Assembly (NCBI RefSeq): GCF_003386285.1
Contig: NZ_QPNC01000024.1
Coordinates: forward strand, 1-64,000
Length of the DNA stretch: 64,000 nucleotides
DNA from: Nocardiopsis sp. FIRDI 009
Lineage (GTDB): Bacteria; Actinomycetota; Actinomycetes; Streptosporangiales; Streptosporangiaceae
Direction: 5' to 3'
Shown: one piece after another, positions 17,813-27,247 of the stretch
Numbering within the stretch: position 1 is the stretch's first letter
Layout of the letters: every line of letters begins with the position of its first letter
Made by a program: the position numbers and the translations under genes
Notes under the pieces: model-generated
Seen by the model: only the letters and a program-made list of their open reading frames with translations
The model's database searches: none
Told to the model about the DNA's origin: nothing

Positions 17813-19087
17813 ATGAGCAACATCGAGATGCCGCGCCTCTCCGACACCATGGAAGAGGGCGTGATCAGCACCTGGGTCAAGAACGTGGGCGACAAGGTCG
17901 CCGCCGGTGACGTCCTGGTCGAGATCGAGACCGACAAGGCCGTCATGGAGTACGAGGCCTACGAGGACGGCTTCCTGGTGAAGCAGACCGCGGCCGAGGG
18001 CGACACGGTGCCGATCGGCGAGGTCATCGGCGTGATCGCCGACAGCCCCGACGCCGTCCCGGAGGAGTCCGCCCCGGCCCCCGCCGAGGAGGAGAAGGCC
18101 GAGAAGAAGGAAGAGGCCGCCGAGGAGAAGGAGGAGGCCCCGGCGGCCGAGCCGAGCGCCCCGGCCGCCCCGGCCGGTGACGGCGAGCGTCCGCGCACCT
18201 CCCCGCTGGCCCGCAGGCTGGCCAAGGAGTACGGCCTGGACATCACGAAGATCCAGGGCTCCGGGCCCAAGGGCCGGATCGTGCGCGCCGACATCGAGGC
18301 CGCCGCCAAGGCCGGGGGCCCCGAGACCCCGGCCGCCGCCCCGGAGAAGAAGGCCGCCCCGGCCGCCGCCCCGCAGGCCCCGGCCTTCGAGGACGGGCGG
18401 GACTCCGAGGAACTCAAGGTCAGCAACATGCGCAAGGTGATCGCGCGCCGCCTGACCGAGAGCAAGCAGCAGGTGCCGCACTTCTACCTGCGCCGCACGA
18501 TCGACGCCGAGGCCCTCAAGGACTTCCGGGCCCAGATCAACGAACAGCTGTCGAGCACGGGCGTGAAGGTCAGCTTCAACGACCTCATCGTCAAAGCCTG
18601 CGCGACCGCGCTCAAGCTGCACCCGGCGGTCAACACCTCGTGGGTGGACGACAAGCTGCTCCAGCACCACCGGATCAACGTCGGCGTGGCCGTCGCCGTG
18701 GACGCGGGCCTGGTCGTTCCGGTCCTGCACGACACGGACAAGGCCACGCTGTCGGAGATCTCCACCCGCACGCGTGAGCTGGCGGGCAAGGCACGCGACA
18801 ACAAGCTCAAGCCGCAGGAGATGAGCGGCGGCACGTTCAGCGTGTCCAACCTGGGCATGTTCGGCGTGGACAGCTTCTCCGCCGTGATCAACCCGCCGGA
18901 GGCGGCGATCCTCGCGGTGGGCGCGATGAGGCAGGAGGCCGTGGTCGTGGACGGCGAGGTCGCCGTGCGCAACCGCATCTCCCTGGAGCTGTCGGTGGAC
19001 CACCGCGCGGTGGACGGCGCCGTGGGCGCCGCCTTCCTGAAGGACCTCGCGGAGATCCTGGAAGAGCCCATGCGGATCATCCTGTAG
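17813..19087 (+). CDS. pdhC: dihydrolipoamide acetyltransferase (E2)
   Basis: 424 aa. One N-terminal lipoyl domain with the lipoylated Lys in ETDKAVMEYEA (about residue 43), an acidic Ala/Glu/Pro linker, a peripheral subunit-binding domain (RTSPLARRLAKEYGLDI), a second Ala/Pro linker and the catalytic acyltransferase domain with DHRAVDGA near the C-terminus holding the active-site His and Asp. It accepts acetyl groups from E1 and passes them to CoA. A ribosome site (GAGGAG) lies close upstream, and a terminator hairpin follows the stop. Confidence 0.9.
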   Translation: MSNIEMPRLSDTMEEGVISTWVKNVGDKVAAGDVLVEIETDKAVMEYEAYEDGFLVKQTAAEGDTVPIGEVIGVIADSPDAVPEESAPAPAEEEKAEKKEEAAEEKEEAPAAEPSAPAAPAGDGERPRTSPLARRLAKEYGLDITKIQGSGPKGRIVRADIEAAAKAGGPETPAAAPEKKAAPAAAPQAPAFEDGRDSEELKVSNMRKVIARRLTESKQQVPHFYLRRTIDAEALKDFRAQINEQLSSTGVKVSFNDLIVKACATALKLHPAVNTSWVDDKLLQHHRINVGVAVAVDAGLVVPVLHDTDKATLSEISTRTRELAGKARDNKLKPQEMSGGTFSVSNLGMFGVDSFSAVINPPEAAILAVGAMRQEAVVVDGEVAVRNRISLELSVDHRAVDGAVGAAFLKDLAEILEEPMRIIL

Positions 19088-19102
19088 CACTCCAGTCCCA
19101 CG

Positions 19103-19137
19103 ACGCCCCGACCGGATCCTGCACCCGGCCGGGGCGT
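19103..19137. terminator. hairpin terminator after pdhC
   Basis: Arms 19103-19115 and 19125-19137 (13 bp, one mismatch, 9-nt loop) lie 15 bp after the pdhC stop, between convergent genes. Confidence 0.7.
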
Positions 19138-19226
19138 TCGTGCGTCGGTGTCCACAGGGTGTGGACGACGGGCGCATCGGCGCCCGTTCCGGGCTGACCT
19201 CCCGGAACGGGCGGCGGACGCGGCGG

Positions 19227-19787
19227 TCAGAGGAGTGCGTACTCCGTCGGGTCGTCCGGGACCACCCAGTGGAAGCCCTCCTGGAGGAAGGTCATGACCA
19301 CGATGACGGCGGCGATGGCGACGAGGAGCCAGACCACCGCCTTGGAGGCGGCGCCGTAGCTCACCCCCTTCGGCATCAGCCGGGGCGCGAACACGAAGCT
19401 GAGCGCGCAGAAGACGATGACGACGAGGAACGTGATCAGGGCCCACGTGTAGAAGTGGAGCCCCAGGACCGGAGGGCCGTAGCCCACCGGGTCCGTCAGG
19501 TGCAGCATGACCTGGCGCGCGCTCATCGCCATGCCGCCGACGGCCGCGAGCACGGCGAACCCGTACCCGGCCATGTAGTCGACCGGGGAGATCTCCCCCT
19601 CACGGGAACGCACGATGACGTAGGCGGCCCCTCCGGCGGCGAGGAGCATGGCCATCCGCTGGACGAGACACAGCGGACACGGGAGTTCGTGTTGGAGGAG
19701 CTGGATACCCAGGCTCATCAGCAGAACGACGCAGTACGCCAGGACGAACAGGTGGGCGGCGAGGTATCCGAACCGGTTGGTGGTCAT
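19227..19787 (-). CDS. DsbB-like disulfide bond formation membrane protein
   Basis: 186 aa with four to five membrane helices. A CPLC motif follows the first helix (residues 37-40: HELPCPLCLVQR), matching the quinone-coupled CxxC of the DsbB family, which reoxidises extracytoplasmic thiol oxidases. The second Cys pair typical of DsbB is not seen. The DUF5993 gene is 16 bp upstream on the same strand, a pairing I have seen before in actinomycetes. The role in oxidative folding is inferred from the family. Confidence 0.8.
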   Translation of the reverse strand: MTTNRFGYLAAHLFVLAYCVVLLMSLGIQLLQHELPCPLCLVQRMAMLLAAGGAAYVIVRSREGEISPVDYMAGYGFAVLAAVGGMAMSARQVMLHLTDPVGYGPPVLGLHFYTWALITFLVVIVFCALSFVFAPRLMPKGVSYGAASKAVVWLLVAIAAVIVVMTFLQEGFHWVVPDDPTEYALL

Positions 19788-19803
19788 GACGGCGGTTCCC
19801 CGG

Positions 19804-19962
19804 TCAGTAGAAGTAGCCGAGCGGATCGGTGACGTGGTGGTTGAACATGAGCAACGCCGCGAACAGACCCACGCCGAGGATCCCGAGGGAGACCAGCCGT
19901 CCCCTGTCCAGGGCGACAGCGACCAGCCCGCCCGTGATGACCAGAAAGATCAGCGTGTCCAT
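19804..19962 (-). CDS. DUF5993-family small membrane protein (52 aa)
   Basis: A one- to two-helix membrane peptide beginning MDTLIFLVITGGL and ending NHHVTDPLGYFY. The closing HHxTDPL pattern is what I recall for DUF5993, usually next to a DsbB-like gene. Start ATG 19962 has a textbook AGGAGG upstream. It is probably co-transcribed with the DsbB-like gene and may assist it. The function is unknown. Confidence 0.75.
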   Translation of the reverse strand: MDTLIFLVITGGLVAVALDRGRLVSLGILGVGLFAALLMFNHHVTDPLGYFY

Positions 19963-20081
19963 GAGACCTCCTGACGGCGTGTTCCGCCGCGTCCGTTCCG
20001 TCGGTCCGCCAGGCCGGGGAAGGTGATCCGGAGCACGACGGGGAGAACCCTGTGTCCACAGGCTGTGGACAGGGATGGGGG

Positions 20082-20426
20082 TCAGGCGTGCCCGAGCCCC
20101 TCCTGGTTCACCGCGATGTTGCTGTGCTGCCCGACGCTGGGCGCGGAGTGCCGGGCGCGGTCCTTGGAGATGCCGAGGAAGCGGTTCAGGTGCCCCTTGC
20201 GTCCCACGACGAACCAGGCCACCGAGCCGAGCAGGGGGAACCAGAGCTCGAAGATGATCCACAGGAGCTTGCCCCCGGCGGTCGTGTCCCGGTGGATCAG
20301 GGTGGAGATGACCGCCGCGATGAGCAGTACCACCAGGACCAGTCCGATGATGAGGACGATCACCCCGATGATCCCCGTCGCCCAGGTATAGGCGGTGTCC
20401 GTGGTGTCCGCGAGGTACGTGAACAT
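20082..20426 (-). CDS. PLDc_N-type small membrane protein
   Basis: 114 aa. An N-terminal hydrophobic helix (about residues 14-40) and a second pair around LLWIIFELWFPLLGSVAWFVVGRKG give the pattern of the phospholipase D N-terminal (cardiolipin synthase N-terminal) domain; no HKD catalytic motif follows. The C-terminal tail is polar. ATG 20426 has GGGAGAG upstream. The function is unknown, probably membrane-associated. Confidence 0.7.
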   Translation of the reverse strand: MFTYLADTTDTAYTWATGIIGVIVLIIGLVLVVLLIAAVISTLIHRDTTAGGKLLWIIFELWFPLLGSVAWFVVGRKGHLNRFLGISKDRARHSAPSVGQHSNIAVNQEGLGHA

Positions 20427-20761
20427 GACTCTCCCAACATGCAGTGGTACCACCAACACGAAGAGTAATCACACGTGGTGTTCCCTCCCTGACATTCCGT
20501 GGCATTCGGGCGTTTCCCCGACCGCGCCGCGCGCTTCCGAATCGACGGTCCGCGGACGTCCGGAACCGACTACTTTCGGGTAGCGCCCCCCACCTGCGCT
20601 TTCGACTGCTTTACTGGGGTCATGGGCGAGCTTCGGCGAACTGGCAGGTCCACTCCCTCCCTCCGGCCGGACGCGGGTCTCCACCCCACCGTCCGACCCG
20701 CGGCGCCTCCGCGGGGACACAGAGCGGACCGGATGACGGGGGGCCGCGCCACCGGAATCGA
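20427..20761. other. 335-bp divergent gap
   Basis: Region between the PLDc_N gene and the GntR/UTRA gene, which are divergent. No supported gene, RNA or clear palindrome was found. Both promoters presumably lie here. Confidence 0.4.
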
Positions 20762-21514
20762 GTGACCGTGGTCAGGCAGCCCCGGTACCTCTGGCTGGCC
20801 GAACGGCTCCGCGACCCGATCCTGCGCGGCGAGATGTCCCCCGGCACCAGGTTGCCCTCCCGGACCCGGCTGGCGCGCACCTACCGCGTCAGCGAACAGA
20901 TCTCCCGCGCCGCACTCCGGCTCCTGGTCACCGAGGGGCTGGTCGAGGCCAGGCCCGGTTCCGGGTACTTCGTCCGCGACGTCCCCGAGGTGTTCCGGCT
21001 GTGCCGCACCGACGCCGACTCGGGGTCCGGGCTGGGGCACCTCAGCCGGGAGACGCTCGGCACGGAGCAGGAGCGGTGCGAGGCCCCGCTGAGCGGCCGA
21101 CTCCGCCTGCGCGACGGCGACCCGGTGTACCGCACCACCTCGCGCGGCCTGTCGACGCACATGCCGATCGCCCTGCACCTGTCCTGGGAGCCCGCCGCCC
21201 TCACGGCGGGGACGCTGCGCACACCCTTCGACGCCGATCCCGACCTGGGCCTGCTCGACCGGCTCAGCGCCGCGGGCCACCCCGTCGACCGGGTGGTCGA
21301 GGAGGTGGCCGTGCGCTCGCTGCGCGACTCCGAGGCCAGCCTCCTCGGCTGCGCGCCGGGGCTGCCCGTCATGACCATCGAGCGCACGCACTACAGCGGC
21401 GGCCGTCCCGTGGAGACCTCCGACCTCATCGGCGCGGCGGAGCAGTGTCGACTCCTCTACAAGTTGTCCCTCGCCCGGCCGCGCCGCCCCGGCGACCCGC
21501 GCGGACGGACCTGA
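20762..21514 (+). CDS. GntR-family regulator with UTRA-like domain
   Basis: About 250 aa from GTG 20762. An N-terminal winged helix (YLWLAERLRDPILRGEMSPGTRLPSRTRLARTYRVSEQISRAALRLLVTEGLVEARPGSGYFV) precedes a UTRA-type ligand domain (RLRDGDPVYRTTSRGLS; LGCAPGLPVMTIERTHYSGGRPVETSDLI). No strong ribosome site is present, and a second GTG at 20768 is possible. The target genes are unknown; it may regulate itself or the divergent PLDc_N gene. Confidence 0.82.
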   Translation: MTVVRQPRYLWLAERLRDPILRGEMSPGTRLPSRTRLARTYRVSEQISRAALRLLVTEGLVEARPGSGYFVRDVPEVFRLCRTDADSGSGLGHLSRETLGTEQERCEAPLSGRLRLRDGDPVYRTTSRGLSTHMPIALHLSWEPAALTAGTLRTPFDADPDLGLLDRLSAAGHPVDRVVEEVAVRSLRDSEASLLGCAPGLPVMTIERTHYSGGRPVETSDLIGAAEQCRLLYKLSLARPRRPGDPRGRT

Positions 21515-21540
21515 CCCCCGGCAGCGGCTCCGGACGAAGA

Positions 21541-21585
21541 ACGGCGGTGGCCCGCCCCCCGTACACGGGAGCGGGCCACCGCCGT
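21541..21585. terminator. bidirectional hairpin terminator
   Basis: Perfect 15-bp arms (21541-21555 and 21571-21585) with a 15-nt loop between the convergent GntR and asd genes. Confidence 0.8.
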
Positions 21586-21599
21586 CTCGGGCTCGGACG

Positions 21600-22658
21600 T
21601 CAGCCGGTGAACTCCTTGGCGACGACCTCGGCGATCTGCGCGGTGTTCAGCGCGGCGCCCTTGCGCAGGTTGTCCCCGCACAGGAAGAGGTCGAGCGACT
21701 TCGGGTCGTCCAGCGACTGGCGGATGCGGCCGACCCAGGTCGGGTCGGTGCCCACGACGTCGGCCGGGGTCGGGAACTCGCCCTTGGCCGGGTCGTCCTG
21801 GACCACGACGCCCTCGGCGGAACCGAGCAGCTCACGGGCGGCGTCGGCGGTGACCTCCTGGGAGAAGGTGGCGTGCACGGCCAGCGAGTGGGTGGTGATC
21901 ACCGGGACGCGCACGCAGGTCGCGGAGACGCGCAGGTCCGGCAGGCCGAGGATCTTGCGGGACTCGTTGCGGACCTTCAGCTCCTCCGAGGCCCAGCCGT
22001 CCTCCTTGAGCGAACCCGCCCACGGCACGACGTTGTAGGCCAGCGGGGCCGGGAACGGACCCAGCTCGCCGACGGCGGCGCGGACGTCACCGGCCTTCTC
22101 GGCGATGCCGCGGTCCGCGCTGACCTTGGCCATCTGGTCGCGCAGGGTGTCGATGCCCTCCTGGCCCGCGCCGGACGCCGCCTGGTAGGAGGAGACCACG
22201 AGGTCGGTGACGCCGAAGGCGCGGTGCAGCGCGCCGATCGCGACGATCATCGACAGCGTGGTGCAGTTGGGGTTGCTGATGATGCCGCGCGGACGGTTGC
22301 GGACCTGGTCCGCGTTGACCTCGGGCACCACGAGCGGAACGTCGGGGTCCATCCGGAAGGCGCCGGAGTTGTCGACGGCGATCGCGCCACGGGCGGCGGC
22401 GATCGGCGCCCACTCCTTGGAGACCTCGTCGGGGACGTCGAACATGGCGACGTCCACGCCGTCGAAGACCTCGGGCGCCAGAGCCTGCACGACGACGTCC
22501 TCGCCGCGCACCCGCAGCACCTTGCCCGCGCTGCGCGGGGATGCGACCAGGCGGATCTCGCCCCAGACGTTCTCACGCTGGGTGAGGATGTCGAGCATGA
22601 CGGTGCCGACGGCGCCGGTCGCGCCGACGACGGCGAGGGTGGGAAGACGGTTGCTCAT
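21600..22658 (-). CDS. asd: aspartate-semialdehyde dehydrogenase
   Basis: 352 aa. It reduces aspartyl phosphate to aspartate semialdehyde with NADPH, the branch point to lysine, threonine, methionine and diaminopimelate. The N-terminal VVGATGAVG binds NADP, and the active-site Cys lies in NPNCTT (about residue 130). The start overlaps the lysC stop by 4 bp, so the two are translationally coupled, as in most actinomycetes. Confidence 0.95.
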   Translation of the reverse strand: MSNRLPTLAVVGATGAVGTVMLDILTQRENVWGEIRLVASPRSAGKVLRVRGEDVVVQALAPEVFDGVDVAMFDVPDEVSKEWAPIAAARGAIAVDNSGAFRMDPDVPLVVPEVNADQVRNRPRGIISNPNCTTLSMIVAIGALHRAFGVTDLVVSSYQAASGAGQEGIDTLRDQMAKVSADRGIAEKAGDVRAAVGELGPFPAPLAYNVVPWAGSLKEDGWASEELKVRNESRKILGLPDLRVSATCVRVPVITTHSLAVHATFSQEVTADAARELLGSAEGVVVQDDPAKGEFPTPADVVGTDPTWVGRIRQSLDDPKSLDLFLCGDNLRKGAALNTAQIAEVVAKEFTG

Positions 22659-23176
22659 CGGCCGGTACCTCCGTAGACGACAGCCTCGACCTGGTCGGCG
22701 TCGAGCTGGAACTCACTGTGGGCGGCCTGGACGGCCGCGTCGATCTGGGACTCCTCGACGATGACCGAGATGCGGATCTCCGAGGTGGAGATCATCTCGA
22801 CGTTGGTGCCCGAACCCGCGACCGCGTCGAAGAAGCGGGCGGTGACGCCCGGGTAGGAGCGCATGCCGGCACCGATCAGCGAGACCTTGCCGATCTTGTC
22901 GTCGTAGCGCAGGGACTCGAAGCCGACCTTCTCCTGCACCTTCTTCAGGGAGGAGACGGCGAGCTTGCCCGACTCCTTCGGGACGGTGAAGGAGATGTCG
23001 GTACGGGAGGTGGAGACCGCCGACACGTTCTGCACGATCATGTCGATGTTGATCTCGGCGTCCGCGAGCGCCTTGAAGATCGTGGCGGCCTCACCCACCT
23101 TGTCCGGGACGCCGACGACGGTGATCTTGGCTTCGCTCCGGTCGTGGGAGACCCCGGAGATGATCGGCTGTTCCAT
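22655..23176 (-). CDS. lysC: aspartokinase beta subunit (internal start within lysC)
   Basis: The internal ATG at 23176 begins [19 protein letters not shown], aligning with the known beta-subunit start of corynebacterial LysC. A GAGGAAAG purine tract lies a few bases upstream. It encodes 173 aa, the two ACT domains only, which pair with the alpha subunit in the alpha2beta2 enzyme. The site is visible; expression is inferred from the family. Confidence 0.6.
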   Translation of the reverse strand: MEQPIISGVSHDRSEAKITVVGVPDKVGEAATIFKALADAEINIDMIVQNVSAVSTSRTDISFTVPKESGKLAVSSLKKVQEKVGFESLRYDDKIGKVSLIGAGMRSYPGVTARFFDAVAGSGTNVEMISTSEIRISVIVEESQIDAAVQAAHSEFQLDADQVEAVVYGGTGR

Positions 23177-23926
23177 GCCTTCGCTTTCCTCGACTTCCGA
23201 AACGACCCAGGTTCCGGGCTTCTGGCTGAACGACGAGCGGACGTGCAGCGGGATGTTGTAGCGCCGCGCGTACTCCACGCACCGCAGGTGCAGGATCTTG
23301 GTCCCGCAGGCGGCCATCTCCAGCATCTCCTCGTAGGAGACCTGCGGGATGCGCCGGGCGGAGGGGACGATGCGCGGGTCGGCGGTGAAGACCCCGTCCA
23401 CGTCGCTGTAGATCTCGCAGGCGTCGGCCTCCAGGGCCGCGGCCAGCGCGACCGCCGTGGTGTCGGAACCGCCCCGGCCCAGGGAGGTGATGTCCTTGGT
23501 GTCCTGGGAGACGCCCTGGAATCCGGCGACGATGCAGATCGCGCCCTCGTCCACGGCCTCCTGGATGCGACCCGGGGTCACGTCGATGATCTTCGCGTTG
23601 CCGTGCAACGACGTGGTGATGACACCGGCCTGCGAACCGGTGAAGGACCGGGCCTCGTACCCCAGGTTCTCGATGGCCATCGCCACGAGAGCCATGGACA
23701 TGCGCTCACCCGCGGTCACGAGCATGTCGAGCTCGCGTGCCGGCGGCATCGGGGAGACCTGTTCGGCCAGGTCCAGCAGTTCGTCGGTCGTGTCGCCCAT
23801 GGCAGACACGACGACGACGACGTCATATCCCGCCTTTTTCTGAGCGACGATCCGCTGGGCTACTCGCTTGATGGCTTCCGCGTCAGCCACGGAAGACCCA
23901 CCGTACTTCTGCACGATTAGGGCCAC
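22655..23926 (-). CDS. lysC: aspartokinase, alpha subunit (full length)
   Basis: 423 aa. It phosphorylates aspartate at the start of the aspartate-family pathway. The N-terminal amino-acid kinase domain begins [11 protein letters not shown], and the C-terminal half has two ACT domains that sense lysine and threonine. GTG 23926 has CAGGAG upstream. As in other actinobacteria, an internal start (23176) can give a separate beta subunit. Confidence 0.95.
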   Translation of the reverse strand: MALIVQKYGGSSVADAEAIKRVAQRIVAQKKAGYDVVVVVSAMGDTTDELLDLAEQVSPMPPARELDMLVTAGERMSMALVAMAIENLGYEARSFTGSQAGVITTSLHGNAKIIDVTPGRIQEAVDEGAICIVAGFQGVSQDTKDITSLGRGGSDTTAVALAAALEADACEIYSDVDGVFTADPRIVPSARRIPQVSYEEMLEMAACGTKILHLRCVEYARRYNIPLHVRSSFSQKPGTWVVSEVEESEGMEQPIISGVSHDRSEAKITVVGVPDKVGEAATIFKALADAEINIDMIVQNVSAVSTSRTDISFTVPKESGKLAVSSLKKVQEKVGFESLRYDDKIGKVSLIGAGMRSYPGVTARFFDAVAGSGTNVEMISTSEIRISVIVEESQIDAAVQAAHSEFQLDADQVEAVVYGGTGR

Positions 23927-24107
23927 GATCGATGCTCCTGAGGAGTTGGGATCAAGTCAACAGACAATTGGAGTGTAGCCAGCCACGCCTCTCACACCCC
24001 GTCCGACCTGCGACGGGAGCGCGTGGCGACTTGACACACCAGCACTCGGGCTTACCCCGAGAAACGGAGGTTACTCGTGTTTCGGACAGATTACGGCCGA
24101 GTGTGAG

Positions 24108-24707
24108 CTAGAACTCCAGGCTGCGACGGCCCTCGAAGGCGCGTCCCAGCGTCACCTCGTCGGCGTATTCCAGGTCGCCGCCGACCGGCAGGCCACTGGC
24201 CAGACGAGTCACCTTCAGACCCATCGGTTTGACCAACCGCGCCAGGTAGGTCGCGGTGGCCTCCCCTTCGAGGTTGGGGTCGGTCGCCAGGATCAGCTCG
24301 GTGACCTGGCCGTCCGCCAGACGGGTCATGAGTTCCCTGACGCGCAGGTCGTCGGGGCCGACGCCCTCGATGGGGCTGATCGCGCCGCCCAGCACGTGGT
24401 AGCGCCCGCGGAACTCGCGGGTGCGCTCGATGGCGACGACGTCCTTGGACTCCTCGACGACGCAGATGACCGCGGCGTCGCGGCGCGCGTCACGGCAGAT
24501 ACGGCACTGCTCCTCCTCGGCGACGTTGCCGCACACGGAGCAGAAGCGCACCTTCTCCTTCACCTCGGTCAACGCGTCGACGAGGCGTTTGACGTCCGCG
24601 TTCTCCGCGGACAGGACGTGGAAGGCGATGCGCTGCGCGCTTTTCGGACCGACGCCGGGCAGCCGCCCGAGCTCGTCGATCAGATTCTGCACCGCGCCTT
24701 CGTACAT
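24108..24707 (-). CDS. recR: recombination protein RecR
   Basis: 199 aa, the normal length. An N-terminal helix-hairpin-helix ([21 protein letters not shown]), a four-Cys zinc finger ([16 protein letters not shown]) and a Toprim domain ([11 protein letters not shown]) are visible. It acts with RecF/RecO in gap repair. It lies downstream of ybaB on the same strand, the usual dnaX-ybaB-recR order, though dnaX is separated here by three extra genes. Confidence 0.95.
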   Translation of the reverse strand: MYEGAVQNLIDELGRLPGVGPKSAQRIAFHVLSAENADVKRLVDALTEVKEKVRFCSVCGNVAEEEQCRICRDARRDAAVICVVEESKDVVAIERTREFRGRYHVLGGAISPIEGVGPDDLRVRELMTRLADGQVTELILATDPNLEGEATATYLARLVKPMGLKVTRLASGLPVGGDLEYADEVTLGRAFEGRRSLEF

Positions 24708-24830
24708 CGCCTACCCACTCGGTCGGACCGAAACTGCGGGGCGGTCCGTCACCCCTCCCGTCCACCGTATCCGGCGCGGCGGCCTGCCGCGTACACGGCG
24801 AGGCCCCGCGCCGTCCGGTCCGCACCGGAA

Positions 24831-25193
24831 CTAGAAACCCGGCAGGCCGGGGATCCCGCCGCCACCGGGCATCCCGCCCATGCCCTGAGTGAGCGGGCCC
24901 ATCTTCTCCTGCTGGAGTCGTTCGACCTGGGACTCGGCGTCGCGGATGGCCGCCAGGACCAGGTCGGCGACGGTCTGCGCGGTCTCCGCGGCGTCGCCGG
25001 GGTCCACGGCCTCGGGGGCGACGGTGATGTCCTCGACCTGCCCGCGCCCGTTCAGCTTGACCTTGACCAGGCCGCCGCCGGAGGTCCCCTCGACCTCGGC
25101 CTCGTCGAGCGCCTGCTGGGCCTCGACCAACTGCTGCTGCATCTGCTGGGCCTGCTGGAGCAGGGCCTGCATGTCCATTCCGCCAGGGTTCAC
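24831..25193 (-). CDS. YbaB/EbfC nucleoid-associated protein
   Basis: 120 aa. The central core (LVKVKLNGRGQVEDITVAPEAVDPGDAAETAQTVADLVLAAIRDA) matches YbaB/EbfC DNA-binding proteins, preceded by a Gln-rich helix and followed by a Gly/Pro-rich tail. GTG 25193 has GAGGAG upstream. It lies 123 bp upstream of recR, a conserved pairing. Confidence 0.92.
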   Translation of the reverse strand: MNPGGMDMQALLQQAQQMQQQLVEAQQALDEAEVEGTSGGGLVKVKLNGRGQVEDITVAPEAVDPGDAAETAQTVADLVLAAIRDAESQVERLQQEKMGPLTQGMGGMPGGGGIPGLPGF

Positions 25194-25694
25194 GGCCGTC
25201 TCCTCGCCGCACTCGTGGTGCTGGGTGTCGCTTGTCGTGTCACTCTCGCTGCGAGACTAACCGGTCGTCCCCGCCGACACCGCCGCTCCCGCCGACGAGC
25301 GTCAGGTACGGCCGCCGGTCGCGGCGTCGGGCGCCGCGGGGACGCGCTGGAGGCGGTCGGCGGAGGCCGTGATCGGCCCACCCTCCGTGATGTGACGCAC
25401 GCCATATGCAGTGGAGTCCGGCATCGGCCGCGGCCCCCGGCCCGCCCCGCGCGCGCATGCCGCCAGCGGCCGCCGCCACGCGCCCGGCCAGGGGCCGAAG
25501 CCCACCGCGCACCCGGTCCGCACGGCCGCGCCGACCACCCGCGGCGCGGTGAACGGCGGTCGTGACCAGGACAGATCCGAGGCGAAGAGTAGCCTTGGCG
25601 TCACTGTCGGTTGAAGAAGTGTCCTGCGGGGCACAAACGTCCCGTTGGTGTCCCGACGACACCGACGGCATCACCGACAGTCACGGGGGACGAC
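25194..25694. other. 501-bp divergent gap
   Basis: Separates ybaB (minus) from the methyltransferase-like gene (plus). Several open frames cross it but none has a ribosome site or family-like sequence. No RNA or strong palindrome was recognised. Confidence 0.4.
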
Positions 25695-26843
25695 GTGTTG
25701 ACCGCCAGGGAGCGCCACGCGGCTCTGATCGAGGCGATGATCGCGGACGGCACACTGACCGATCCCGCGCTCATCGACACCTTCCGCGCCGTTCCCCGGC
25801 ACCGCTACATCCCGGAGTCCGGCGCCCTGACCCACCACGGCACCCCGCTCAGCGCCGTCAACAACCCCGAACTGTGGCTCGCCGCCGTCTACACCGACGA
25901 CGCGATCGGCACCCGGGTCGAAGGGGTCGGCCTGCCCAGGCAGCGGAGCGAGGCGGGCCGGGGGCCGAGGTCGGCCACCTCCTCCAGCTCCGCGCCGACG
26001 GTCCTGGCGCGGATGCTGGAGCTGGCCGACCTCGCCAACGGTCAGCACGTGCTGGAGATCGGAACCGGGACCGGGTGGAACACGGCGCTGCTCGCCCACC
26101 GTCTGGGCGACTCCGCGGTCACCAGCGTGGAGATCGACTCGCACGTGGCGGCGGTCGCGCGCGGGACGCTGCGCTCCGAGGGCTACTCCCCGGCCATCCA
26201 GCACGCCGACGGATACGAGGGCTGGCCGCCCGACGCCCCCTACGACCGGATCATCTCCACCTGCGGGGTCCGCCGCCTGCCCCCCGCCTGGACGCGGCAG
26301 ACCCGGGCGGGCGGACTGCTCGTCTGCCCCTGGGGGCTGCTGGAGGGCGCCGGCGTGATCATCCGCGTGGAGTGCGCCGAGGACGGGACCGCGACCGGGA
26401 CCTTCCACGGAGGGGTGGGGTTCGTGTCCCTGCGGACCCCGGAACCCGCCGCGCCCCCGGTGCGGGACTCGGGGCAGCAGCCGGACGAGTACCGGCTCAC
26501 CCAGACCGACCCCCTGGCCCCGCTCACGGCGTTCACCTCGGCGTTCGCGCTGTCCGTCCTGGTGCCCGACTGGCGGGTCCGGCGGAGGTGGATCGGCACG
26601 GGGTCGGGCGTGTGGGTGTGCGACCGGTCGGGGGAGTCGTGGGTGCGCGTCTACCCCTACGGCACGTCGTGGATGATCGAGCAGGGCGGCCCGAGGAGCA
26701 TCTGGGACGAGTTCGAGGACGCGCTGGCGGAGTGGGAGCGGCTGGACCGGCCGGAACCGGAGCGCTTCGGGCTGTCGGTGGACGCCGAGGGCGGCCACCG
26801 GGTGTGGCTGGACTCCCCCGACGGGCCCGGATGGACCGTGTGA
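25695..26843 (+). CDS. protein-L-isoaspartate O-methyltransferase-like protein
   Basis: 382 aa. The N-terminal ~200 residues resemble PCMT-type SAM-dependent methyltransferases: FRAVPRHRYIPES near the start, then the SAM-binding stretch HVLEIGTGTGWNTALLAHR and the acidic VEID. The motif after the beta-3 strand (ISTCGVRRLP) differs from the classical PCMT form. The C-terminal ~180 residues are an extension seen in actinomycete homologues that modify peptides or are uncharacterised. GTG 25695 has GGGGGA upstream. It may repair isoaspartyl residues or methylate another substrate. Confidence 0.8.
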   Translation: MLTARERHAALIEAMIADGTLTDPALIDTFRAVPRHRYIPESGALTHHGTPLSAVNNPELWLAAVYTDDAIGTRVEGVGLPRQRSEAGRGPRSATSSSSAPTVLARMLELADLANGQHVLEIGTGTGWNTALLAHRLGDSAVTSVEIDSHVAAVARGTLRSEGYSPAIQHADGYEGWPPDAPYDRIISTCGVRRLPPAWTRQTRAGGLLVCPWGLLEGAGVIIRVECAEDGTATGTFHGGVGFVSLRTPEPAAPPVRDSGQQPDEYRLTQTDPLAPLTAFTSAFALSVLVPDWRVRRRWIGTGSGVWVCDRSGESWVRVYPYGTSWMIEQGGPRSIWDEFEDALAEWERLDRPEPERFGLSVDAEGGHRVWLDSPDGPGWTV

Positions 26844-26934
26844 CCGGCCGGGTTCCCGGCGGGGCCGGGGACCGCACGGGACCGGCGGGCCGTCCGCGTC
26901 GGCCCGCGCGGCCCCGGGCCGACGGCCCCCTCGG

Positions 26935-27132
26935 TCACCCCTGGTGCCCGTCCTCCTCGGACCTCGCCCTCTCGTTCTTCTCCCGTAGCTTGCGCAGGAG
27001 TTCGTCCCGGTGCTGGCGGGCGTCGGCGCTGGGTCCGCTCGGACCGCCCTTGCCACCGCCCTTCAGCGCCCCGCGCGAGACCGTGGCGCGCTGGCCGCCC
27101 AACCCGAGAAGGTTGTCGCTGTTCCTGGCCAT
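26935..27132 (-). CDS. DUF6243-like small protein (65 aa)
   Basis: Basic 65-aa protein beginning MARNSDNLLGLGGQRATVSR, with a Gly-rich middle and a charged C-terminal helix (DELLRKLREKNERARSEED). The opening matches my memory of DUF6243. ATG 27132 has GAGGAGG upstream. It is divergent from a TetR gene with a palindromic operator between them, so the two may be co-regulated. Confidence 0.7.
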   Translation of the reverse strand: MARNSDNLLGLGGQRATVSRGALKGGGKGGPSGPSADARQHRDELLRKLREKNERARSEEDGHQG

Positions 27133-27208
27133 GGGGCCTCCTCTTCCTCACGGCGGAACGAGGGGTCCCGCCTCCGTGGTCGGTCCACAGGAGCGTAACC
27201 AAAACAAG

Positions 27209-27222
27209 ACGAGACGTCTCGT
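27209..27222. promoter_or_regulatory. TetR operator candidate
   Basis: ACGAGACGTCTCGT is a perfect 14-bp palindrome, extended with partial symmetry to AAGACGAGACGTCTCGTTCTT. It lies 25 bp before the TetR start in the divergent gap with the DUF6243 gene, where it could control both. Confidence 0.65.
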
Positions 27223-27247
27223 TCTTTTCTCCCCCTACCGTGAAGGC

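Noticed and set aside
24031..24060. TTGACA as a promoter
   Set aside because: There is no acceptable -10 at the right distance and no gene downstream on the plus strand.
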